Positions 1-5,028 of a DNA stretch of 5,028 nt are shown here, piece after piece. This DNA comes from Bacteroidota bacterium (GTDB taxonomy: Bacteria; Bacteroidota; Bacteroidia; Bacteroidales; UBA932). The translations under genes were made by a program, and so were the position numbers. Location of the stretch: the NCBI GenBank assembly GCA_009778375.1, contig WRJW01000111.1, forward strand, positions 1 through 5,028, written 5' to 3'. Each line of letters begins with the position of its first letter. The first letter of the stretch is position 1. The notes under the pieces are model-generated. The model was not told where the DNA came from. It ran no database searches and was given only the letters and a program-made list of their open reading frames with translations.

Positions 1-192
1 CGCAGCAATGGAAAGCCCGATCTGCGCACCACGATTCACTGGCAACCTGTGGTTCAGATTGACAATCAAGGGCAAGCCTTCTTTTCTTTTTACACCGCAG
101 ACGAGCAGACTTCCTATACGGTAACTATAGAAGGAGTGGCGGACAATGGAACTATTATCCGGAATATTGGAAAAATATACTGTGGACTTTAA
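1..192 (+). CDS. C-terminal end of a large MG2/TonB-plug type surface protein (partial)
   Basis: Reading frame 1 is open from the first base to a TAA at 190-192, giving the last 63 residues of a protein that begins outside the window. The fragment contains DLRTTIHWQPVVQIDNQGQA, then a beta-rich stretch (FFSFYTADEQTSYTVTIEG) and ends in NIGKIYCGL. From memory of the family, the pattern 'D-R-T/S-T-hydrophobic-W-P-V-D-G-A-F-Y-T-D-Y-V-IEG-G' is typical of the extreme C-terminus of large Bacteroidota proteins with alpha-2-macroglobulin MG2-like domains and often a TonB-receptor plug or carboxypeptidase-regulatory-like domain. These are envelope proteins of mostly unknown substrate. Only the tail is visible, so neither the signal peptide nor the plug domain can be checked. 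The gene converges on the helicase gene with nine bases between stop codons. The coding frame is secure; the family call is moderate. Confidence 0.6.
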   Translation, partial: RSNGKPDLRTTIHWQPVVQIDNQGQAFFSFYTADEQTSYTVTIEGVADNGTIIRNIGKIYCGL

Positions 193-201
193 GCAATTCA
201 C

Positions 202-1686
202 TCAACAAGACAACATGGATTGCAGATCCGCCTCGTCTGCCTCAAGACGGGAATCAGATCGGTACTCTAGAACAGAATGTACAAGGGGAAAATTAACTAA
301 ATACAACACCTCCGTTGCGCGGGTAAAAGCGGTGTAAAACCAGCGCAGATCTTCTACCGAATGGTGTACATCCCCAAAAAAGGAGTAGTCCACAAAAACT
401 GCTTTCCATTGTCCGCCCTGGGCTTTGTGGGTGGTAAGCGCTGCGGCATACTTTAATTGCAAGGCATTATAATACAAGTCTTCCCGTACCGCCATATATT
501 GTTTTCTCCGACCCCTGATATGGGCATAGTTCAACAATATTTCAGAAAAAAGTTGCCCCTGCCTCTCCATGCCTAAGGAGGGAGTCTCCAAATGCAAGGT
601 ATCCAAGAGTACCTTTGCCTCTAATTCCAAATCGTTATAATCGGGAAAACGGAGTTTAGCCTGAGCAAAATGGAAGCCATAGCGTTCTTCATGCTTGTTG
701 ATGCGCAAAATTTCGGCCACATCTCCATTGGCAATAAAAGGCAACTCTTCTCCTGCATCTTCTAAAAACTGATAACAATTCTTGACCACCATCACCCGAT
801 CGCCCCGATTCAACTCTTCCTCACAAAACAGAATTCGGGATCGGATACCGTCGTTATAGCGATTGGCTCTTTTGTTCGAGCGGCATAAAATGACGGTTTC
901 ATCTATCCCATACCGGTCGTAGGCTCCCTGCAAAGTCTCCATCAACGCCCCTCCTTTCAGGGAAAAAATATCGTGATATCCACCCAAAGAGAGGGAAGGA
1001 AGCCCCTCCATTCCGGTGTTTATTTTTTCGCGGAGGAGGGTAGCGTTGTACAAGATTCCCGATCCGGCCGCCTGCCTGACCACACTGGTCATCTCTATAT
1101 AACGAAAGTTACCATAAGCGCCCAAAACCACCCGGTCCAAGGCAGGGCTCGAAGAGAGGCCCACCGGAGGCAATTGCGCCCCATCTCCCATGATAAAGAG
1201 GCGGTTCCGAATACCCGAGCGTACATAGTGCACCAAATCATCGAATAAACGACCCGATCCAAATACCGAAGATTCGGCCGATTGATTGGAAATCAAAGAG
1301 GCTTCGTCCACCAAAAAAAGGGTATCCTTAGCTTTATTGAAATCCAATACAAAATGGGGAGCAGGGCTTCCGGGGTTCTTCTCTCGGTAAATGGTTTTAT
1401 GAATGGTATAGGCCGATCTTTGGGCGTAACCCGACAAAACCTTGGCCGAACGTCCGGTAGGCGCCATCAGCACCACTTCTATCTTTAGTTCGTCCATCAA
1501 TTTGACAATGGCGCCCACTGCCGTACTCTTGCCGGTACCCGCATAGCCATTCACCACAAAGAGTTCGTCCGTATTGTCAGAAACCATGTAGTCGGCAAAC
1601 TGACCAAACAATTCCTCTTGACAAGGGGTGGGCGAATGATGCAGGAATCTGCATAACTGCTGATACAGGTGCTGTGTTAACGCCAT
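202..1686 (-). CDS. RecD2-like superfamily 1 DNA helicase / AAA-type ATPase
   Basis: A 494-residue protein carrying the motif series of RecD/RecD2 and Dda-like SF1B 5'-3' helicases. Visible in order: a Q-motif region (SPTPCQ, residues 18-23); Walker A GYAGTGKST (47-55); motif Ia APTGRSAKVL (75-84); Walker B LFLVDEAS (123-130, with D127 and E128); motif III GDGAQLPPVG (167-176); an arginine motif VVRQ (202-205); a C-terminal UvrD_C_2-type block with TTHKAQGGQW (418-427); and motif VI YTAFTRA (451-457). All catalytic residues expected of an active ATPase are present. It lacks the long N-terminal helix-hairpin-helix extension of full-length RecD2, so it is the short form common in Bacteroidota, often annotated only as an ATP-dependent helicase. 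No RecB or RecC partner is visible. Its ATG overlaps the trkH stop by 10 bases with no obvious ribosome binding site, which suggests translational coupling. The substrate (repair, recombination or R-loop removal) cannot be decided from sequence. Confidence 0.9.
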   Translation of the reverse strand: MALTQHLYQQLCRFLHHSPTPCQEELFGQFADYMVSDNTDELFVVNGYAGTGKSTAVGAIVKLMDELKIEVVLMAPTGRSAKVLSGYAQRSAYTIHKTIYREKNPGSPAPHFVLDFNKAKDTLFLVDEASLISNQSAESSVFGSGRLFDDLVHYVRSGIRNRLFIMGDGAQLPPVGLSSSPALDRVVLGAYGNFRYIEMTSVVRQAAGSGILYNATLLREKINTGMEGLPSLSLGGYHDIFSLKGGALMETLQGAYDRYGIDETVILCRSNKRANRYNDGIRSRILFCEEELNRGDRVMVVKNCYQFLEDAGEELPFIANGDVAEILRINKHEERYGFHFAQAKLRFPDYNDLELEAKVLLDTLHLETPSLGMERQGQLFSEILLNYAHIRGRRKQYMAVREDLYYNALQLKYAAALTTHKAQGGQWKAVFVDYSFFGDVHHSVEDLRWFYTAFTRATEVLYLVNFPLVHSVLEYRSDSRLEADEADLQSMLSC

Positions 1687-3122
1687 TTATGGAGGAAGAA
1701 AATCATGATAAACCCGTAAATTTCAAGACGTCCCAACAACATCTCTATGCAAAACATCAACTTGGACATCACCGAAAAATGAGCATAGTTTGACATACCG
1801 TCCGCCGACCCGAATCCGGGGCCTACATTCCCCATGTGGGCCACCGATGCAGAAAAGGCGTCGGTCATATCCAGTCCGAATAAAGAAAGAATAAAGCTGA
1901 CCACCAATATAACAATCAGGTATAAACCGATATACAAATTAACGGAGGCTACGGCATCGGGATCTAAATTATGACCTCCGATCCGCACCGACACGTATGC
2001 TTGCGGATGTAACTGCCTGCGAATTTGCGCCCCAATAGAGATCCAAAAGATACACAGCCTGTCTGCTTTGATTCCTCCAGAAGTAGAGCCGGAACAGGCG
2101 CACTGAATAGACAAAAATATCAGGAGAAAGAGCGAAAACGCAGGCCACAAAGCTATGCCGGCAGTAGCGAATCCGGTAGTAGTGCCCATGGCTATGGATT
2201 GAAATATACCCAGACGAAAGGATTCCCCAAAGGAAGAGGCCACGCCACTCCACCACAGGTTTAAAGAGATCAACACCCCGCACACCAACAAGCTGACCAA
2301 ATAATAACGAACGACAGGGGAGCGAAAAAGGTTAAGCGACTTGCCCGTAATCGCCACATACAGCAAACCAAAGTGCATCCCCGCCAAGAGCATAAATATC
2401 ATGGCAACCCACTCTACTCCTATATTGTGAAAAGAGTTAATGCTTTGATTTTTAGTACTAAAACCACCAGTGGCTACGGTAGAAAAGGCATGATTTAAGG
2501 CGTCAAAAAAACCCATGCCGACCAGCATATAACTCACAAAAGCGGCCAAAGTAAGTCCAAAATAGACCCACGCGATTACCCGTAAAATACGTTGAACCTT
2601 AAATTGATAATAATCTTTACTCAAAGAAGATAGCTCCATTTTGGACAAGCGTAACCGCGCTGCGCTCTGCTCGGGCAGCACGATCAGCATCAACAGCACC
2701 ACTCCCATACCTCCGATCCATTGGGTAGCGCTGCGCCAAAAGAGCAATCCATGGGGCAGCGATTCGATCTCCGATACAATGGTTCCTCCGGTAGTAGTAA
2801 AACCAGACACGCTCTCGTACCAGGCATTGATCAGGTTAAATTCCCCTCCCCACAACAAATAGGGCAACATCCCAAAAAGACACGACAACAGCCATGCAAA
2901 AAAAAGAACCACATAACCTTCCCGTGTCGAAATCCGAGCGTTTCGCTTCACAAAAAATAAGGGGGCCAATCCTGCCATGCCGGTAATCACCGCGCTCAGC
3001 AATAAGGGAAAAAAAGCGGTATCCAAGCCATAACAACCAGAAACAACAGTCGCTCCTACCATGAGCAAAGCATTCAGTAACAAGATGGAACCAATATATC
3101 GAGCTATCAGGGAAATATTCAT
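1677..3122 (-). CDS. trkH: TrkH family potassium uptake protein, membrane subunit
   Basis: A 481-residue, strongly hydrophobic inner-membrane protein, close to the usual TrkH length. TrkH/KtrB proteins contain four M1-pore-M2 repeats that together form one K+ channel pore. All four pore loops are recognisable: SGFTTTGG (106-113), STVATGGFS (214-222), GTTTGFAT (313-320) and GNVGPGFG (431-438), each bearing the selectivity-filter glycine. The intramembrane segment SGSTSGGIK (344-352) after the third pore and the C-terminal GRLEIYG (464-470) are family hallmarks. Membrane segments fall at about 8-28, 34-56, 70-92, 126-150, 180-202, 235-257, 270-292, 326-340, 393-415 and 450-478. TrkH needs the cytoplasmic nucleotide-binding ring TrkA for gating, but no trkA gene lies next to it here: the gene upstream is divergent and the gene downstream is the helicase. 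The ATG at 3122 starts directly at the first membrane segment and lies 17 bases after a TACATTTG promoter element. Confidence 0.95.
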   Translation of the reverse strand: MNISLIARYIGSILLLNALLMVGATVVSGCYGLDTAFFPLLLSAVITGMAGLAPLFFVKRNARISTREGYVVLFFAWLLSCLFGMLPYLLWGGEFNLINAWYESVSGFTTTGGTIVSEIESLPHGLLFWRSATQWIGGMGVVLLMLIVLPEQSAARLRLSKMELSSLSKDYYQFKVQRILRVIAWVYFGLTLAAFVSYMLVGMGFFDALNHAFSTVATGGFSTKNQSINSFHNIGVEWVAMIFMLLAGMHFGLLYVAITGKSLNLFRSPVVRYYLVSLLVCGVLISLNLWWSGVASSFGESFRLGIFQSIAMGTTTGFATAGIALWPAFSLFLLIFLSIQCACSGSTSGGIKADRLCIFWISIGAQIRRQLHPQAYVSVRIGGHNLDPDAVASVNLYIGLYLIVILVVSFILSLFGLDMTDAFSASVAHMGNVGPGFGSADGMSNYAHFSVMSKLMFCIEMLLGRLEIYGFIMIFFLHKWR

Positions 3123-3139
3123 ATCTTATCTTTAGACCG

Positions 3140-3147
3140 CAAATGTA
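3140..3147 (-). promoter_or_regulatory. Putative Bacteroidota-type -7 promoter element for trkH
   Basis: On the minus strand these bases read TACATTTG, an exact match to the TAnnTTTG -7 element of the Bacteroidota primary sigma factor. The gap to the trkH ATG is 17 bases, so transcription would start about a dozen bases before the gene. The -33 element is weak: the nearest upstream TTTG on that strand is only 13 bases away rather than the usual 19 or so, and the region is mainly a run of T residues. Confidence 0.55.
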
Positions 3148-3180
3148 ATGAAAAAAAATCCAAATGTTTTTTGATTATTT

Positions 3181-3210
3181 TTTGGTATTCTTTATTTATT
3201 TGTACCTTTG
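3181..3210 (+). promoter_or_regulatory. Putative Bacteroidota-type promoter for the zapB-like/zapA cluster
   Basis: TACCTTTG at 3203-3210 matches the TAnnTTTG -7 element exactly. A TTTG at 3181-3184, 18 bases upstream, is suitably placed as the -33 element. Transcription would begin near 3216, leaving a leader of only about 13 bases before the ATG at 3229. The last three bases (TTG) form an in-frame alternative start codon that lies upstream of the predicted transcript start, which argues against that codon being used. Confidence 0.65.
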
Positions 3211-3228
3211 CAAGAGCCAAAGCCGAAT

Positions 3229-3522
3229 ATGAACGCCGAATATCATGCAGCCATAGACCGACTCAGAAAACAAATCGGTATCCTTTTATCGCAATATGAG
3301 CGCATAAAGGCGGACAACGAGCGTATGGCATTAGAATTAACCACCTCAAAAACACAACTAAACGAACATAAAACAACCATTCACGAGTTTGAGCAAAAAG
3401 TAAACAAACTACAGCTGACAGAAGCTTTTAAGGCCTCCGGTACCGATGTACAGGAAGCAAAACAAAAAGTGACCAGATTAATAAAAGAGATAGACAAGTG
3501 CATTGCGCTGCTAAATACTTAA
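3229..3522 (+). CDS. Small coiled-coil protein, ZapB-like cell-division partner of ZapA
   Basis: A 97-residue hydrophilic protein that is almost entirely predicted helix. Heptad-like spacing of hydrophobic residues runs from about residue 8 (AIDRLRKQIGILL) to about 62, followed by a short break (KASGTD) and a second helix ending in CIALLNT. This is the architecture of ZapB-type division proteins, and in Bacteroidota a small coiled-coil gene commonly sits directly before zapA. The stop lies four bases before the zapA ATG, so the two are co-translated from one message. I chose the ATG at 3229; extending to the TTG at 3208 would add MQEPKPN but would place the start codon inside the -7 promoter element. 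Sequence similarity to E. coli ZapB cannot be judged by eye because coiled coils look alike. The role therefore rests on architecture and position. Confidence 0.75.
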   Translation: MNAEYHAAIDRLRKQIGILLSQYERIKADNERMALELTTSKTQLNEHKTTIHEFEQKVNKLQLTEAFKASGTDVQEAKQKVTRLIKEIDKCIALLNT

Positions 3523-3526
3523 GAAG

Positions 3527-3838
3527 ATGCCGGACGAAGAACGACTATTTGATGATAAATTATCTATAAAGATAAACCTTGCTGACCGTTACTATCCCCT
3601 TAAGATTGTGGCTGAAGACGAAGAAAAGATTAGAGCTGCCGCCAAGAGGATTAATGAAAAAATTGAGCAGTACCGCCAAAAATATGCAGGCAGGGATATT
3701 CAAGATGCCCTTTCCATGGCCACCCTGCAGTTCGTTATTCGACTGATCGAAGCAGAATCCAACGAGAATATTGACCCCTTAGTCAGGGAAATTGATTCCA
3801 TGACTACTCAATTAGAAGATTATATGCACAAAGCGTAA
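3527..3838 (+). CDS. zapA: Cell division protein ZapA
   Basis: A 103-residue protein with the ZapA family pattern. An N-terminal beta-rich head, KLSIKINLADRYYPLKI (11-27), is followed by EDEEKIRAAAKRINEKIEQY (30-49), then a helical stalk with DIQDALSMATLQFVIRLIEAE (57-77), and finally a long coiled-coil tail ending in QLEDYMHKA. The combination of 'L-I-G/D-R-x-Y-P-L' with 'E-x-x-R-x-A-A-x-x-I-N' is characteristic. ZapA forms dimers and tetramers at midcell and crosslinks FtsZ protofilaments; a ZapB-like protein normally binds it to widen the ring, and such a gene lies four bases upstream. The length matches the family. Translation initiates just after the previous stop, with AAGAAG as the only purine-rich stretch. 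The gene is followed by the 6S RNA candidate rather than by another protein gene. Confidence 0.93.
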   Translation: MPDEERLFDDKLSIKINLADRYYPLKIVAEDEEKIRAAAKRINEKIEQYRQKYAGRDIQDALSMATLQFVIRLIEAESNENIDPLVREIDSMTTQLEDYMHKA

Positions 3839-3867
3839 ATCTCTTTTATCCTTGACATATTGTTTTG

Positions 3868-4064
3868 TCCGCTGTGGAATGCAGCTCTTTGCGAAACTCA
3901 ACATTTTAATACACAAAAGCAGAGTGATCGCATGTTAAAAACAGGCCCTTTATTACCCCTTGGGGGATTCCGGATTCGGGACGTGGGAAGTTTGCAACAA
4001 TAACCGACGCTCTAAACCTTGATTTCAGGGTTTTTGCTAAACAGCCTTCCACAGCGGATTTTTT
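3868..4064 (+). ncRNA. ssrS: 6S RNA (SsrS) candidate
   Basis: The noncoding gap between zapA and rny carries a rod-like RNA fold. TCCGCTGTGGAA (3868-3879) is a perfect 12-bp complement of TTCCACAGCGGA (4047-4058), and six T residues follow (4059-4064). The helix continues past a mismatch with GC 3881-3882 pairing to 4044-4045. Further in, AGAGTG-A-TCG (3921-3930) pairs with CGACGCTCT (4005-4013) with one G-U and one bulged A. Between these helices is a large open region whose 3' strand holds an 8-bp hairpin, AAACCTTG/CAGGGTTT (4014-4033, loop ATTT). Short apical helices (TGTT 3933-3936 with AACA 3996-3999; AAAC 3939-3942 with GTTT 3990-3993) extend the rod. A closing stem, a central bubble with a 3'-strand hairpin and a long apical arm, about 191 bases in all, define 6S RNA, which mimics an open promoter and sequesters the housekeeping RNA polymerase. 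A position beside zapA is also the classic 6S location. The exact ends are inferred. Confidence 0.8.
4047..4064 (+). terminator. 3' arm of the 6S closing stem plus U tract, possible terminator
   Basis: The 3' half of the 12-bp closing helix runs straight into TTTTTT (4059-4064). A GC-rich helix followed by a U run resembles an intrinsic terminator and marks the likely 3' end of the small RNA. It is unusual in that the 5' half of the stem lies 167 bases upstream, so termination would require the whole rod to fold first. Some read-through into rny is likely, as I see no separate promoter for rny. Confidence 0.4.
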
Positions 4065-4111
4065 ATGCACAGAAACCAAACGACCAAATATAATCAACTC
4101 ATTCCCACATT

Positions 4112-5028
4112 ATGCAAAATATAGCCATATACACTTTGATATCCTGCGTAGCCGGATGTACCGTATCCTATTTTTTGGTAAACAATGTCTTTCTTAAAAA
4201 GAAACGTGCCAAAATACTCCACGAAGCCTCAGTAGAGGCCGAAAACACCAAAAAAGAGAAAATCTTACAGGCCAAGGAAAAATTTTTACAACTTAAATCG
4301 GAACACGAACAACAGATTAACGAGCGCAACAATAAAGTCGCTCAGGCCGAAAACCGTATCCGTCAAAAAGAAAATTCGGTCGGCCAACAGTTAAATGAAC
4401 TCCAAAAAAAGCAACGGGAAACAGAACAACTTCAAGAAAACCTGACCGCTCAATTGGAGCAGAACAAAACAAAAAACGAAGAATTTGAGCGTTTGCGCAA
4501 ACAGCAACTCGAAAAAATCGAAGCCATTGCCGGCCTTTCAACCGCAGACGCCAAAAATATGCTGATAGAAACCCTCAAGGCAGAGGCTAAAACCCAAGCC
4601 ATGTCGTACGTAAACGAAGTCATGGACGAAGCCCGCCTGACCGCCAATAAAGAAGCCAAACGTATTGTCATCAACGCCATCCAAAGGGTTGCCCCCGAAA
4701 CAGCCGTCGAAAATGCCGTAACAGTCTTTAATATAGAAAGCGACGAAATCAAGGGCCGGATCATCGGTAGGGAAGGAAGGAATATCCGGGCTTTAGAAGC
4801 CGCTACCGGCGTGGAAATCGTAGTGGACGATACGCCAGAAGCCATTGTATTGTCGGCCTTTGATCCTGTCCGCCGCGAAGTAGCCCGCTTAGCCCTCCAC
4901 CAATTGGTTACCGATGGACGCATCCATCCGGCCCGAATAGAAGAAGTCGTGGCCAAAGTCCAAAAACAATTGGAAGAAGAGATCATGGAAACAGGAAAAC
5001 GCACCTGCATCGATATGGGTATCCATGG
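4112..5028 (+). CDS. rny: Ribonuclease Y, N-terminal 305 residues (partial)
   Basis: Open from the ATG at 4112 to the window edge without a stop. RNase Y is a membrane-anchored endoribonuclease that makes the first cuts in mRNA turnover. The visible order matches the family: one N-terminal membrane helix (IAIYTLISCVAGCTVSYFLV, residues 4-23) followed by a basic stop (KKKR 29-32); a long charged coiled coil rich in K, E and Q (about 35-140); a linker including SYVNEVMDEARLTANKEAKR (165-184); and a KH RNA-binding domain from about 208 with SDEIKGRIIGREGRNIRALE (210-229), where G219-R-E-G222 is the GxxG loop. It ends in TGKRTCIDMGIHG, just before the HD nuclease domain, which should lie beyond the window. 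The family is usually about 510-520 residues, so roughly 60 percent is present. No promoter or clear ribosome binding site is visible in 4065-4111; it may be read through from zapA and the 6S RNA. Confidence 0.95.
   Translation, partial: MQNIAIYTLISCVAGCTVSYFLVNNVFLKKKRAKILHEASVEAENTKKEKILQAKEKFLQLKSEHEQQINERNNKVAQAENRIRQKENSVGQQLNELQKKQRETEQLQENLTAQLEQNKTKNEEFERLRKQQLEKIEAIAGLSTADAKNMLIETLKAEAKTQAMSYVNEVMDEARLTANKEAKRIVINAIQRVAPETAVENAVTVFNIESDEIKGRIIGREGRNIRALEAATGVEIVVDDTPEAIVLSAFDPVRREVARLALHQLVTDGRIHPARIEEVVAKVQKQLEEEIMETGKRTCIDMGIH

Noticed and set aside
146..337. A 63-codon plus-strand open frame over the convergent junction
   Set aside because: It overlaps the end of the surface-protein gene out of frame and the end of the helicase gene on the other strand, and its product has no recognisable pattern.
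1969..2283. A 104-codon minus-strand open frame inside trkH
   Set aside because: It is an out-of-frame shadow of trkH on the same strand; the trkH frame there encodes the third and part of the fourth channel repeat, with intact pore motifs.
3956..3966. CCCCTTGGGGG as a short palindrome, operator or terminator hairpin
   Set aside because: The loop would be only two bases at full pairing, so it cannot close as a normal hairpin. It lies in the apical arm of the RNA and is most simply part of that fold.
3906..4097. A 63-codon minus-strand open frame across the zapA-rny gap
   Set aside because: It is antisense to the folded RNA, has no recognisable family or promoter element, and the plus-strand inverted repeats explain the conservation expected here better than a protein would.
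3839..4111. A riboswitch or attenuator leader of rny instead of an independent RNA
   Set aside because: The long closing stem over 167 bases with a bubble and apical arm matches 6S RNA better than known riboswitch layouts, and I see no alternative terminator/antiterminator pairing next to the rny start. It is not fully excluded without transcript data.
4450..5010. A 186-codon minus-strand open frame rich in serine, arginine and alanine
   Set aside because: It lies wholly within the ribonuclease Y coding region, and its low-complexity composition is what the complement of a lysine- and glutamate-rich frame gives. The plus-strand frame has clear membrane, coiled-coil and KH domains.

Overview
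The window looks like a core chromosomal segment of a Bacteroidota bacterium, probably of the order Bacteroidales. Three things point there. The promoters between the two divergent gene sets carry the TAnnTTTG -7 element used by the Bacteroidota primary sigma factor. There are no convincing Shine-Dalgarno sequences. The gene order (small coiled-coil protein, zapA, structured RNA, rny) and the end of an outer-surface MG2/TonB-plug type protein at the left edge also fit this group. I see no insertion sequence, phage, CRISPR or defence module.

Layout. Bases 1-192 hold the 3' end of a rightward gene whose last 63 residues resemble the C-terminus of large Bacteroidota surface proteins of the alpha-2-macroglobulin (MG2)/TonB-plug type. 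It converges, with a 9-base gap, on a leftward pair read from 3122 down to 202: a TrkH-family potassium transporter subunit, then a RecD2-like superfamily 1 DNA helicase. The helicase start overlaps the trkH stop by 10 bases. A 106-base AT-rich divergent promoter region (3123-3228) separates this pair from a rightward cluster. That cluster contains a small ZapB-like coiled-coil protein, the cell-division factor ZapA, a structured noncoding RNA interpreted as 6S RNA (about 3868-4064), and the first 305 codons of ribonuclease Y, which runs off the right edge.

How they work together. The two small proteins form a cell-division pair, since ZapA stabilises FtsZ bundles and a coiled-coil partner is usual. 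The 273-base gap between zapA and rny is not empty. A perfect 12-bp inverted repeat brackets 167 bases and is followed by six T residues; together with internal helices this matches the long rod with an open central bubble that defines 6S RNA, the promoter mimic that binds RNA polymerase in stationary phase. Ribonuclease Y is a membrane-anchored endoribonuclease that starts mRNA decay. TrkH and the helicase form a separate unit with no evident functional link beyond overlap.

The least obvious content is the RNA gene and the promoter placement, which shows that the small coiled-coil gene must start at the ATG at 3229 and not at the in-frame TTG at 3208. Everything here is read by eye; no database search was run.
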